Part shown: positions 10,912 through 21,395 of the stretch, one piece after another
How positions within the stretch are numbered: position 1 is the first letter of the stretch
Layout of the letters: every line of letters starts with the position of its first letter
Source of the DNA: Mycoplasmopsis columboralis
GTDB lineage: Bacteria; Bacillota_I; Bacilli_A; Mycoplasmatales; Metamycoplasmataceae
Length of the DNA: 64,000 nt
Assembly (NCBI RefSeq): GCF_900660675.1
Contig: NZ_LR215039.1
Coordinates: 186,001 to 250,000 of the forward strand
Direction: 5' to 3'
Position numbers and translations under genes: made by a program
The notes under the pieces: generated by a model
What the model was told of the DNA's origin: nothing
Seen by the model: the letters and a program-made list of their open reading frames with translations, nothing else
The model's database searches: none

Positions 10912-12797
10912 ATGAACCCAACAAGAATTATTCCTCTTGGTGGTGTTGAAGAAATCGGAAAATCGACACTACTAATTGAGCAAGATAACAATATCTTTTT
11001 AATTGATGCCGGTATTAAATTTGCTGATACTTATAATACTGGTGTTAAAGGAATTATTCCTGATTATTCTTATTTGAATTTACCCGAAAAAAAAATCCAA
11101 GGTCTTTTTATCACTCACGGTCACGAAGATCATATTGGAGGGGTGGTTTATTTAGTAAAACAAACTAAATTAAATAAAATTTTTGCTCCGCGAATTGCAA
11201 TTCAATATTTACAACTTAAATTTGATGAACACAAAATTCAAAAACCAGTTGAATTTATCGAAATCGAAAAAGGTGCAGTACATAAATTTGACGGAAACGT
11301 AAAAGTTGACTTTTGAACTGCTCAGCACTCAATACCTGATGCTTTTGGAGTGAGAATCACAACTCCTCATGGGTCAATTATGTGTACCGGGGACTTCAGA
11401 TTTGATTACACACCTATTGGTAATTTAACCGACTTTGCACGTCTAAAAGAAATTGGTGATCAAAAATTAACCGCTTTACTAAGTGATTCAACTAACGCAA
11501 TGCGTCCAAACCACTCACCAAGTGAAAGTGATATTTTAATTGATATTGAAAATCACTTAAAAGAAGCAAAAAAGAAAATTATTGTTACAACTTTTGCTTC
11601 TAACTTAACTAGAGTAAAAGTAATTATTGAATTGGCTGCTAAACTAAACAAAAAGGTAATCACTTTTGGTCGCTCAATGATCCAAGGAGTTAAAATTGGT
11701 CGGAAACTTGGTTATATTAATGTTCCAAATGATGTGTTTATTGATAAAAAACAACTGCCAAATGTAAAAGATTCAGATTTATTGATTTTAACCACCGGTT
11801 CTCAAGGAGAACAATTAGCGGCTCTTTCAAGAATGAGTTATGGAAAACACGCATCAATTAAAATTACAAAAGGTGATTTAGTTTTATTTTCTTCAAGTCC
11901 AATTCCTGGTAATAGAATGGTTATTGAATTATTGATTAATAGATTATATAAACTTGGAGCTATTATTAAAGAAAATGGTGCCGATGGATATTTACATACC
12001 TCAGGACACGCTTACAGGTGAGAGCACGATAAAATTTTTCAATTAACTAAACCAAAATATTTTTTACCATATCATGGTGAATATCGCATGAGTATTGTGC
12101 ATGGTCAAACTGCAATTGAAAATGGGGTAAAACCTGAGAATGTCATCGTAATTGAAAAAGGTGTTGTATACAACATGCAAAACGAAGTTATTACAAAAAC
12201 TGATGAAAAAATAAATTATGGACCTTTATACATTGACGGAAATTCAATTTTGAGTGTTACAGGGAAAATGCTTAGTGAAAGAGAGCAACTAAAAGATAGT
12301 GGATTTCTAAACATTACTTTCTTAGTGGATAAAAAGAAAAACCAAATTGTTTCTAGACCGCAAATCATAACTCGCGGAAGTTTCTTTGTTAAAACATCTA
12401 AAGATTTAGTTGAAGAAGCTAAGAGAATTGCTCATGGTGCAATTTTATACATTATCAAAAATAATGATAAATGAACCGTTAAGGAATTAGAACAAATTGT
12501 CATTGACCGTCTTTCAAGTTTGTTTCACAAAGAAAAACGTAGAAACCCAATAATTGTGCCTAGAATTATTTTATTAACACACCTCAAGATGAAGAGTTAA
12601 GCAAAATTAAAGTTAAGTTTCTTTCTTCTAAAGAAAAAAGAAACTTGCTCAATCCAACTGAAGAATCTGAAAACGTTGAAAAACAAACAAATAAAAAAGT
12701 ATCATCAAAAGTTAAAAAACAACTTAACCAAGTTCAAAAAATGCTTTTTGAGAACCTTGATGATGAATTAGATATTGATGAAGAAGATGAAAAATAG
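10912..12797 (+). CDS. rnj: Ribonuclease J, frameshifted near the C-terminus
   Basis: RNase J is a metallo-beta-lactamase-fold exo/endoribonuclease of mRNA decay. It begins MNPTRIIPLGGVEEIGKS after AGGAG, and carries the metal motif ITHGHEDHIGG, then TGDFRFD, LLSDSTNA and the beta-CASP part. The starting frame runs into TAA at 12598-12600, giving 562 residues. Directly after, the -1 frame continues as clear coding sequence (FINTPQDEELSKIKVKFLSS, Lys-rich then acidic) to TAG 12797. The shift must lie in 12564-12576; one extra T in the T4 run at 12569-12572 would restore IIFINTPQDE and a 628-residue protein. No canonical slippery heptamer is present, so this is a point deletion or a sequence error. 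The catalytic core is intact. Confidence 0.9.
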
Positions 12798-12820
12798 CAG
12801 CAAATTACTGCTATTTTTTT
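12795..12820. terminator. Bidirectional terminator between rnj and the coiled-coil gene
   Basis: Stem TAGCAG / CTGCTA (12795-12800 and 12808-12813), loop of 7, T7 on the plus side and T5 on the minus side. The TAG ending the rnj tail is the left end of the stem and the TAG of the minus-strand gene is the right end. Confidence 0.85.
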
Positions 12821-15528
12821 GCAATTGCGTAAACAAAAACAAATTGTGGATTTGCACTTCCTCCCATAAAAGAGTAAATATCATTTTTTATTGGTTCATA
12901 CAAATTATTAGTATCAGAAGATTTTTCTAATCACCGTTGAACTTTTAATTTTGATACTAGAGAAATTCTTAAAACACCATTTACATAAGATAAATAAGTA
13001 GAAGAAGTATTGTTTAGAATTTTACCATTATAAGTTTTATGAACTTCTTGTATAAATGAACCTAAATGAGTTGCTTCAAAATCTTGATACATTTTAGAAT
13101 CATAAGTAAATTCGATATTTCTTAAAGAAAGATCAAATCTTTTTGAATAATTATTTTCTGGTGAAAGAATTACACTTTCTAGTGATGAAGTATCTTTATT
13201 AAAATAAAATACCTCAATATTACTATTTGAAACTAAATTAAAGTTTTTCACAATCGAGCTTTCTACTTCCGTTGCTTTATTAAAGTCATTTCAAGAGAGA
13301 TTTTCCTTTCCTTTAAAAGAAAACATTTGATTCATATCTTCATCTAAAAACGGATTAACAACACTAGTTTTTTCACCTTTGTTTGTTTTACGTAATTGAT
13401 CTTCGAGATTTTGAATTATTTTTGTTGAATTTCCTAATTCAAATGTTCCGCGTTCAATTTCTTCTTCTAATTGTAATTTTTCACTTAAGATTTTATTTTG
13501 CTCATTTTCTAAATTAGCAATTGTAGAATTAAGTTTTTCGATATTTGAATCTTTATTGGCAATTAACAAATCTTTTGTTATTAATCTTTTTTCAGCTAAT
13601 TGTTTGTATAAATTAAGCATTTTCGTAAAAGTTATTGAATAATGATTTAAGTATTCTTTGCTTAATGAATTCATTTCTTCAAAACTATCAACATTTTTAG
13701 CTCTAAAAACTTTTGCAATTAAAGATTGCAATTCAGCTACATCTAAATGTTCTTTAATTGACTCATTAATAATTTGATTTGCAATTGATTTTAATTCATT
13801 GTATTTTTGCTCAAATTGATCAATGGTATGCGACATTTCAACTAAAGAAGTGTTTTTTTGCTTTCTAATATTGCTTAAAAATTCTTTGGTATTATTTAAC
13901 TCTTTATTAATTGTTCGAAACTGTATTTCTTTATTGTCTAAATTAGTTCTTGCTCGTGAAAGTTCATCATTAATTTTTTCAATTTCTAATGTTTTACTTT
14001 TAAGCAATTCTTTAGCTTCTATTAACTCCTTATTTGTATTATCCAATGTTATTTTTGTTAGTTGAAATTCTTCTTTTAAAGGGTTTAAAACAGTGTTTTT
14101 ATACTCCTCAATTACTTCATCAGCTGTGCTAAGAGCTGATTCAACAAATGGTTCGTATTTGCTAACAAAACTCTCGTCAGTAAATTCAGATCTTAATTGC
14201 CGAAGTTTGTCAATTTCAATATTTAATTTTTGAACCAGCTCATTTTTGTTTGTAGAATCTGAATTTTCAATTGTAAGAGATATATTTTGAAGCGAATCAA
14301 TAATGCTAGTTAATGAATTTCGAAACGAATTTAGTAAATCTTCTTTGAGTTTTTTTAAATTAGCCATTGCTTGAGCTTTTTCTCTAACTGCTGCATTTAA
14401 ATTATTTGTCAATTGTTGATTTTTTATTTGTAAAGTATCAATTTCTTTTTCTTTATCCGATAAAGTCTTTAGAGTACTTTCATAATAAGCTAAGTAAATA
14501 TCCAATGCCAAATTATTATAATTTTGTAATAGTTGGGTTCAATATTTTATTTTGCTTGCGTAAATATCAGTGTCTAAAGTTATCAAATCATTATAATCAT
14601 TATCTTGAATTGCTTTATTTAAAGATGTTTGTGAAACAGTGATTTGAGAATTTAAAAACTCTTTGTATTCGCTTAAAGATCTTAACAATGCTGTTAGATT
14701 TAAAACAAAATCCTCATTTGTTTTATCGCTAATTAATTTTAAGGATTTTTCTTTTAGCAAGATCACATATTCAATCATTACATCGATACTTTCAAGCTGA
14801 TTTTTAGCAGTTTTAATTGATGTTAAAACTGTTTTTTTGAGTTTTTCTCCTGTAGTGTTGATTTTTAAATTTAATTGAGCAATTTCGTCATTTTTAGAAT
14901 TAATTAGTGAATTGAGTTCAATTATTAATTCTTCATTTAGACGTTGATAATGAGCGGTAAAATCATTAAGTGATTCGATATTTTCTTTTATTTCGGAAGA
15001 ATTACTAAATTGCAATTCCTCAACATTTTTAATAAGTTCTTGAAGTTGAATGATTTTTGTATTTATAAAAGAGTTTTTGTATTTTTCGGGATTATTGTTT
15101 TGAATTTCTTCTAATTTATGAAGCAATAACTCAATGTTTGCAATATTGCTTTCTTTTAGTTTAGTAGTGTGTTTTATAATATATTCTAAATACTCAGAAT
15201 TATTAATATTCTCGTCTGTGTTGTTGACTAATTTTGTGAGCAATTCATTAATTTCACTGTTTGAAGAATCTTTAATTGCATTAGTTATTTTCAAAACATT
15301 TTCTAATGCATCCACATTATTTTTCAGTTTTGCATTTTCATCTTTGAGTAATTCTATTTCACTTTTTAACACTTGAATTTGTGCATTTAGGGTCAAAATT
15401 TTTTCATCTCTTTTTTGAATTACTGCATTTTTATGCTTTAATATTCCAAAAACAGTAGAAAATGTGATTAGACTTACTCCACCTAAAGACATCAATCCAA
15501 TTAATGTGTATTTGATTGATTTTTTCAT
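12811..15528 (-). CDS. Membrane-anchored coiled-coil protein, 905 aa
   Basis: One gene once TGA is read as Trp at 14538, 13290 and near 12930. The N-terminus MKKSIKYTLIGLMSLGGVSL continues hydrophobic to about residue 30, a single membrane anchor. Residues about 35-750 are nearly continuous coiled coil rich in Leu, Asn, Glu and Lys (for example NAQIQVLKSEIELLKDENAK). The last about 150 residues form a non-coiled domain. It is transcribed alone, diverging from degV. The build resembles mollicute surface or cytoskeletal-type coiled-coil proteins, but I cannot assign a family; SMC-like similarity would be compositional only. Confidence 0.85.
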
Positions 15529-15650
15529 TATTTTTAACCTCCTTACAGTTTAAAAATAAGAAAGTTCATCTAAAATGAAAAAATAAAATATTTGCGTTAA
15601 TAGTCTTAAAAATTGATTTTTTTAGCATTATTATTTTAGGCCTTTTCAAG

Positions 15651-15656
15651 TATAAT
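15651..15656 (+). promoter_or_regulatory. -10 box of degV, leaderless type
   Basis: TATAAT ends 7 bases before the ATG at 15664 and there is no Shine-Dalgarno sequence, so transcription should start at or next to the start codon. Confidence 0.6.
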
Positions 15657-15663
15657 AAACAAT

Positions 15664-16503
15664 ATGAAAAAATTAGGTATTATTATCGATTCTTTTGCAT
15701 GCATTACTCAACAGCAAGCCAATGAGTTAGGTTATCATTTGTTGCCGTTGCAAGTGGAAATAAATGATCAACTAACCAAAGAAGAAACAATCAACAATTT
15801 AAAATTGCTTGAGGATATTTCAGTTGCCCAAACCACTAAAACATCGTTGCCAAATCTAGGTTTAATCGAAGAAACACTCACTTACTGCGCTAGAACATAT
15901 GAACACACTATTTTTATAGGAATTAGCGAACATCTATCTTCAACTCCTAAATATATTGACTCATTTTCACAAGAACACGGTAATATCCATGTTATTAAAA
16001 ATAATTTAGTAGGAAGTCAAATAAAAGAAGCGATTTTACTAGCTCAGAGTGTTTATGAACAAACACAAGACATCAATAAAGTGAAATCAGCTTTAGCAAA
16101 ATTCATTTCCAAATGTTCAACCTATATTTTACCCGCGACTTTAGATCATATGATCAAAGGTGGTCGTTTAACCGGTATTAAAAAATTACTTTTAAGTACC
16201 ATTAAAATGGTTCCGCTTCTTAAATATGAGCCAGAAGGTACTGTTTCAGTTGCAGCGTTAAAAAGAACTCAAAAAGGCGCTTTAGATAAACTTGTTGAAA
16301 AAATAACTGACGAAGTTAAAGGAATCAAAAACGCTTCATACGAAATTATTTGTGGAATCGATAAAAATATTAATGAAAAATTAGAAAAAATAACCCAAAA
16401 TTTAAACATAATCAATCGTGAAATTACTCCGGCTGCAATCGCCATCCACACTGGACCTGATGCCGTATGTTTAACTTCAATGCCAAATAAAGAGGATATA
16501 TAA
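15664..16503 (+). CDS. DegV family fatty-acid-binding protein
   Basis: DegV/FakB proteins bind a fatty acid and present it to a fatty acid kinase for phospholipid synthesis. The 279-aa protein starts MKKLGIIIDSFACITQQQAN, has the TSLPNLG segment and the family hallmark MIKGGRLTG at about residues 163-171. Its TAA overlaps the ATG of the PTS IIA gene by one base (TAATG), so the two are coupled. The mRNA is predicted to be leaderless. Which lipid is bound cannot be told. Confidence 0.9.
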   Translation: MKKLGIIIDSFACITQQQANELGYHLLPLQVEINDQLTKEETINNLKLLEDISVAQTTKTSLPNLGLIEETLTYCARTYEHTIFIGISEHLSSTPKYIDSFSQEHGNIHVIKNNLVGSQIKEAILLAQSVYEQTQDINKVKSALAKFISKCSTYILPATLDHMIKGGRLTGIKKLLLSTIKMVPLLKYEPEGTVSVAALKRTQKGALDKLVEKITDEVKGIKNASYEIICGIDKNINEKLEKITQNLNIINREITPAAIAIHTGPDAVCLTSMPNKEDI

Positions 16504-16973
16504 TGGAATGCAGAATTAAAGATTTAGTATCAACTCAAAGTATTTTTTTAGATGTTTCAGCAAGCGACCATGATGAGGTATTGTTTAAAGTTTCTGAACT
16601 TCTAGCTAAAAACAATTTAGTGGAAAACGCTCAAAAATTTTACGACGCACTTTTATATCGTGAAAATTTAATGCCTACTGCTTTAAATGACGGAATTGCT
16701 GTTCCACACGGAATTTCTTCAACAGTTGTCAAACCTTTTGTTTCAATTGTTAGACTTAAAGAAGGAGTAGATTGACACGCTGAAGACAAACAAGTTGTAA
16801 AATTACTTTTTATTTTAGGAACTTCAAGAGAAGAGCGTGATTATCAAATTGATGTGTTGCAAATGATTAGCTTATGATCTTTGGATGATGATTTAATTCA
16901 AATGCTTCACACTGAAAAAGATCCGCAAAAAATAAAAGATATTCTAGACCAAAAAGAACTTTATATTTCTTAA
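16503..16973 (+). CDS. PTS sugar transporter subunit IIA
   Basis: EIIA domain of the fructose/mannitol type (PTS_EIIA_2), 156 aa, a phosphocarrier between HPr and a IIB domain. The active-site motif is GIAVPHGIS with the phospho-accepting His. In-frame TGA codons encode Trp at WHAEDK and ISLWSL. It is a stand-alone domain with no IIB or IIC nearby, coupled to degV by a TAATG overlap. Substrate unknown; it could also be regulatory (PtsN-like). Confidence 0.88.
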
Positions 16974-16980
16974 TAATTGA

Positions 16981-17006
16981 TTCATCCTCTTTAGGATGAA
17001 TTTTTT
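16981..17006 (+). terminator. Terminator of degV-PTS IIA
   Basis: Stem TTCATCC / GGATGAA (16981-16987 and 16994-17000) followed by six T. Confidence 0.85.
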
Positions 17007-17011
17007 AAAAT

Positions 17012-17034
17012 AAAAAAAACAGAAACAAGTTCTG
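17012..17034 (-). terminator. Terminator of the RpiR-type regulator gene
   Basis: Stem CAGAA / TTCTG (17020-17024 and 17030-17034) with eight T downstream on the minus strand, immediately after the TAA. Confidence 0.7.
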
Positions 17035-17036
17035 CT

Positions 17037-17798
17037 TTATTCACGATATGAACTACGGGTTAAATACTCATAATTTGTAGGATCTGAACGGAGTTCTTTT
17101 AAAATACTATTGTAAAAAGCTAATGTTTTTTCTCTTCCTTCACTAGTAAAAATTCTTAACCCATCTTGGCGTTCATTGGTTGAAATTTTATAAAAATAAC
17201 TAATTTTTGATTCTAAATGTTCTGGAATTCAAGAACTAATTAATACAATTTTTGCACTTGTCATTTCCATTATTTTAATCATTCATTGGTGCTGTAACGA
17301 AATTGAATTGACAATAACTAAGTCATTTTCTGTAAGTATTTTACTTAATCCAATTTGCTCGTATTTGTTTCACATTTGAATACAATTTTTATTCATTCTT
17401 AGTAATTGAATTTGTAAATCCATATTCATTCCAGCCGCTCCTGAAACACCTACTAAATGAATTTTATTTGAAGAGTTAATCAATTTTGCAACATCTTTTG
17501 CAAGAGTATTTTTTGTGTCTTTAATTTTGGCTTCACGATTTTCAATTAACTGATTATGAATATAAACAATTTCTTTAACATTGTTTAATTTAATTTTACG
17601 TGAAAAGAAAGTAAACGCACTTGGTGAAACACCAATTTCTTCACAAAATTCTTTTGCTTGTGAAATAAAAGTTCCTTTTTTATTTCTGCTCAAAAGTTCT
17701 GAAGCAATATATCCGTTGATATCATTTGAAGTCTTTTTTAGTTCAATTAAATTAGCGATAAATTCAACTTCTTTAACACTACGATTATGAGGTTTCAT
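17037..17798 (-). CDS. MurR/RpiR family transcriptional regulator
   Basis: 253 aa joined across TGA. An N-terminal helix-turn-helix with the family pattern GTFISQAKEFCEEIGVSPSA (residues about 40-60) is followed by a SIS sugar-isomerase domain starting NKIHLVGVSGAAGMNMDLQI. Such regulators sense phosphosugars and usually control neighbouring sugar genes; here the neighbours are phosphoketolase and the PTS IIA gene, which is suggestive only. A TATAAT box lies 6 bases before the ATG with no Shine-Dalgarno sequence. Confidence 0.88.
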
Positions 17799-17804
17799 AG
17801 CTAT

Positions 17805-17810
17805 ATTATA
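17805..17810 (-). promoter_or_regulatory. -10 box of the RpiR-type gene, leaderless type
   Basis: TATAAT on the minus strand, 6 bases before the ATG at 17798. Confidence 0.6.
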
Positions 17811-17849
17811 ACAAAAAACGCATAAATTAGGTATAAGGTTTTAATTTGT

Positions 17850-17878
17850 AAAAATAAAAATAAGAGCAAACGCTCTTA
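17850..17878 (-). terminator. Terminator of the phosphoketolase gene
   Basis: Stem TAAGAGC / GCTCTTA (17861-17867 and 17872-17878), loop AAAC, followed by T-rich sequence on the minus strand, 6 bases after the stop. Confidence 0.85.
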
Positions 17879-17884
17879 TAAAAT

Positions 17885-20266
17885 TTATTTTTTGTTAAGA
17901 CCTTCTCATTTTCATTCTCTTACCTCAGGCATATCAATACCATGTTCTGAAATGAATTTTTTGTGTCTTTCGATTTTGGTTTTCATTCTGTTTACAAAGT
18001 TTACAGATTGTGATTTTAACGCAGCTTTAGCAGCTGTAATTGACATATGGAAACGATCCATTTCAGACATTAAACGAATGTCAAATGATGTGGTGATATC
18101 TCCGTTTTCTCTATATCCATGTGTATAAAGATTTCTGTTTTTTCTTAAGAAGAAAATATCTCTAATTAATGCTTCATAACCATGGAATGCAAATACAACT
18201 GGTTTATCTTTTGTAAAGACTGAATCAAATTCTGAATCAGAAAGACCTCTTGGATCGATACTTGGATGTCTTAATTTTAATAAATCAAGTACATAAACAA
18301 ATCTAATTTTTAATGAAGGGAAAGCTTCATGAAGATATGAGATAGCAGCTAAAGCTTCTAAATTAGGTTCAGTTCCTGAAGCAACAAAAACTAAATCAGG
18401 TTCTTCAGTTCTTTTAGCTGTTGAAGCTCAATCAATAACTTTGTAACCATTTTTGATCATTTGTTCAACTTCAGCTACTGAATATCATTGTTCTCTTGGT
18501 TGTTTTGATGCAACAATTAAGTTAATAACATCTCTTTCTTTAAATGATTGTTCTAGCACTGCTAAAAGAGAGTTTGAGTCAGCAGGAAGATATTCACGAA
18601 TTAATTCAGGTTTTTTATCAGCTAAATGACCTAAAATTCCTGGATCCTGGTGTGTGTACCCATTGTGATCTTGTTGGAAAGCAGTTGAAGTTGCAATAAC
18701 ATTAAGAGAAGGATAATCTTTTCTTCAGTTCACTTTTTTAGATTTAGCAACTCATTTCATGTGTTGAGTTAGCATTGAGTCAACTACTCTTAAGAATGAT
18801 TCATAACTTGCGAAAAATCCGTGTCTTCCGGTTAATACATATCCTTCCAACATTCCTTCAGCTTGGTGTTCTGAAAGTTGAGAATCAATAATTCTACCAG
18901 CTGGCGAAAGAGCTTCATCAAGTTCAGGATTAATTGCTTCCATTCATTGTCTATTAGTTACTTTTAAAACATCAAATAAACGGTTTGATTTAGTTTCATC
19001 TGGTCCAAATACTCTAAAATTTGTTGGGTTTTTCTTAATAATTTCAGCGATGTAAGTACTTGCTGTAGCCATATCTTGAGCCTTAATTTCTCCAGGTTTA
19101 AAATCAAGAGCAAATTTTGTTCAATCTGGCAAGTTAAGAGGTTTAGGATTTACTCCCCCATTGGTAATTGGGTGCATTCCCATTCTTTTTAGACCTTTTG
19201 GAGCAATTTCAGCAATTTCTGATTTTAATGATCCATCTTTATTAAATAATTCATGTGGTCTATATGAAAGTAATCATTGTTTTAATTCTGGTAGGTGTTT
19301 TGGATTTTCAGCAGTTACAGGAATTGGAACTTGGTGAGCTCTAAAACTTCCTTCAATTGTAAGGTTATTAAATTGATGTGGAGCTGTTCATCCTTTAGGT
19401 GTTCTAACCACAAGCGCAGGTCATAAAGGACGTGTAGCATTTTCGGCTGAACCTCTACGAGCTTTGGCTTGAATTTTTTGAATTTTTTCAATAGCTTTAT
19501 CAAATTTAGCAGCCATTACTGAATGAATGCTTTCTTCATCACCAACATTTCCTTCAACGAAAATAGCTTCTCATCCAAATCCAGCAAGTAAGCTAGCAAT
19601 TTCTTTATCACTTTTTCTTGCTAGAATTGTTGGGTTTGAAATTTTACCTCCGTTGATGTGTAAAATAGGCAAGATAGCTCCATCATTAACTGGGTTGATA
19701 AAACTTGAAGCATATCATCCGGCCATTAAAGGTCCTGTTTCGGCTTCTCCATCTCCAATTACAGTTGCAGCAATAATGTTTGGATTATCTAAAATAGCTC
19801 CAGCAGCGTGGCTTAGTGCATATCCAAGTTCTCCACCTTCGTGAATTGAACCTGGTGTTTCAGGAGCCGCATGTGAAGCAGTACCTCCTGGGAAACTAAA
19901 ATGCTTAAACATTTTTTGCATTCCTGCTACATCTTTTGTGATTTCAGGGAAAAGTTCAGTATATGATCCATCAAGGTATGAGTTAGAAATCATAACTTGA
20001 CCACCATGTCCTGGCCCTTCAATGTAAAACATATCTAAATCATATTTATTGATTAAACGATTTAAATGTGCGTAAATTAAGTTTTGACCTGGAATAGTAC
20101 CTCAGTGACCAATTGGATATAATTTGACGTCTTCAGCTTTTAATTCTTCAAGTAAAAGCGGATTATTTTTAAGATACATTTGACCAACACTTAAATAGTT
20201 GGCAGCTCTTCACCATGCGTGAAGTTTATTTAAATAGCTTTTTTTATTGTAAATTTTCTTGCTCAT
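17885..20266 (-). CDS. xfp: Xylulose-5-phosphate/fructose-6-phosphate phosphoketolase
   Basis: This thiamine-diphosphate enzyme splits xylulose 5-phosphate or fructose 6-phosphate with phosphate to give acetyl phosphate plus glyceraldehyde 3-phosphate or erythrose 4-phosphate. The joined protein is 793 aa, the usual length. Recognisable segments are [29 protein letters not shown], the ThDP motif [36 protein letters not shown] and [15 protein letters not shown] precedes the ATG. Acetyl phosphate would feed acetate kinase for ATP. Two further genes, the RpiR-type regulator and the ankyrin genes, flank it but have their own terminators. Confidence 0.97.
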
Positions 20267-20390
20267 AAAAAACCTTTCATTTAATTATTTTGGGGATATA
20301 TTTAAAATACTTAAAATATATTTTAAATTATACCAAAAAGCCCGCAGGTCTTGCGTTATAAAATACAAACCTGGTACTTTTTCATAAAAA

Positions 20391-20414
20391 AGAAAAAGCC
20401 CCTTTTTTGGGACT
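20391..20414 (-). terminator. Terminator of the ankyrin gene pair
   Basis: On the minus strand AGTCCC, loop of six A, GGGGCT, then a T-rich stretch, 5 bases after the stop. One G-T pair lies in the stem. Confidence 0.7.
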
Positions 20415-20418
20415 AAAA

Positions 20419-21387
20419 CTACATTTTTAGCAAAATTGCTTGAACAATTTCGTTATATCCACCTTTTGTGGCATAATACAATGCATTTTTTTGTTCATTA
20501 TCAATCAAATTTACATCAGCATTATACTTAAGCAACATCAATGCTACATCATTGTAACCATTTATAGCTGCAATCATTAAAGCAGTTTGTCCAAACTGAT
20601 TTTGGGCATTAATATCTGCATTATGATCAATAAGTTCTTTTACAATATATTGATTGTTAACCTGGGTTGCAAAGTGTAATGCAAAACATCCATCAAGCAA
20701 TTTTAAATTTGGATCAGCTTTGTGTTCAAGTAAAACTTTACTCATAATTAAATTGTTATTTAAACAAGCAATTGCCAAAGGAGTTTCTCCTTCATCATTT
20801 AAAGCATTTACATCTATGTTAGTCTTTAAAATCTTTTTAACTACTTCTAAATTATCATTAAAGACCCCTTGATGCAATGGAGTGTTACCAAAATCATTTT
20901 TATCATCTAAATCACTAGTGACAAACTCTACTAAATCTCTAAGACCAAAACCAGTAACATAATCAATTACTTTGTGTCCATAATTATCTTTAATGGTTAC
21001 ATTAGCATTATGATTTAAAATTAAGTGTTTGGCAGTTTCGGTTCGTTTGGCTTTAACAGCGTACATTAATGGGGTCATTCCTTCATCGGTTGTAATATTT
21101 ACATCCAATCCTGCTTGGATTAATAAATCAATAATTTCTTTATTTGAACCTGCAGCCGCTGCATGTAATGCACTAATAGATTCATTATTGTATAAATGAA
21201 CGTCAGCTCCTTTTTCTAAGAGTAATTTGACCACGTCTTTAAATCCTTTTAAAGAAGCATAAATAAGCGGGGTATTTCCTTGAGCATCACGCTTATTTAA
21301 GTCTATTCCACCTTTGTTTATGAAACTTAAAATAACGGCTTTTTGTCCTTTTTGACATGCACTTAAAAAAATTGAATTTATATCCAT
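20419..21387 (-). CDS. Ankyrin-repeat protein, 322 aa
   Basis: Made almost wholly of about nine ankyrin repeats; typical units are DAQGNTPLIYASLKGFKDVV and NDEGETPLAIACLNNNLIMS, each with the TPL and A-x-x-G/N signature. There is no signal peptide or membrane segment and no extra catalytic domain, so the protein is probably cytosolic and binds another protein. No in-frame TGA codons are present. It follows a second, longer ankyrin gene by 8 bases in one operon. Partner unknown; eukaryote-like effectors usually need an export signal, which is not seen. Confidence 0.9.
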   Translation of the reverse strand: MDINSIFLSACQKGQKAVILSFINKGGIDLNKRDAQGNTPLIYASLKGFKDVVKLLLEKGADVHLYNNESISALHAAAAGSNKEIIDLLIQAGLDVNITTDEGMTPLMYAVKAKRTETAKHLILNHNANVTIKDNYGHKVIDYVTGFGLRDLVEFVTSDLDDKNDFGNTPLHQGVFNDNLEVVKKILKTNIDVNALNDEGETPLAIACLNNNLIMSKVLLEHKADPNLKLLDGCFALHFATQVNNQYIVKELIDHNADINAQNQFGQTALMIAAINGYNDVALMLLKYNADVNLIDNEQKNALYYATKGGYNEIVQAILLKM

Positions 21388-21395
21388 ACTTTCTC

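Noticed and set aside
12564-12576. Programmed -1 frameshift in rnj
   Set aside because: No X XXY YYZ slippery heptamer in the zero frame and no conserved pseudoknot seen; a deletion in the T run is simpler.
14511-14539. Separate genes at 12931-13251, 13291-14511 and 14539-15528
   Set aside because: Single TGA codons separate them in one frame; in a UGA-Trp organism they form one protein.
20337-20360. Second hairpin (GCCCGCAGG..TTGCG) upstream of xfp end region
   Set aside because: Pairing is imperfect and no T-run follows; the terminator at 20391-20414 is sufficient.
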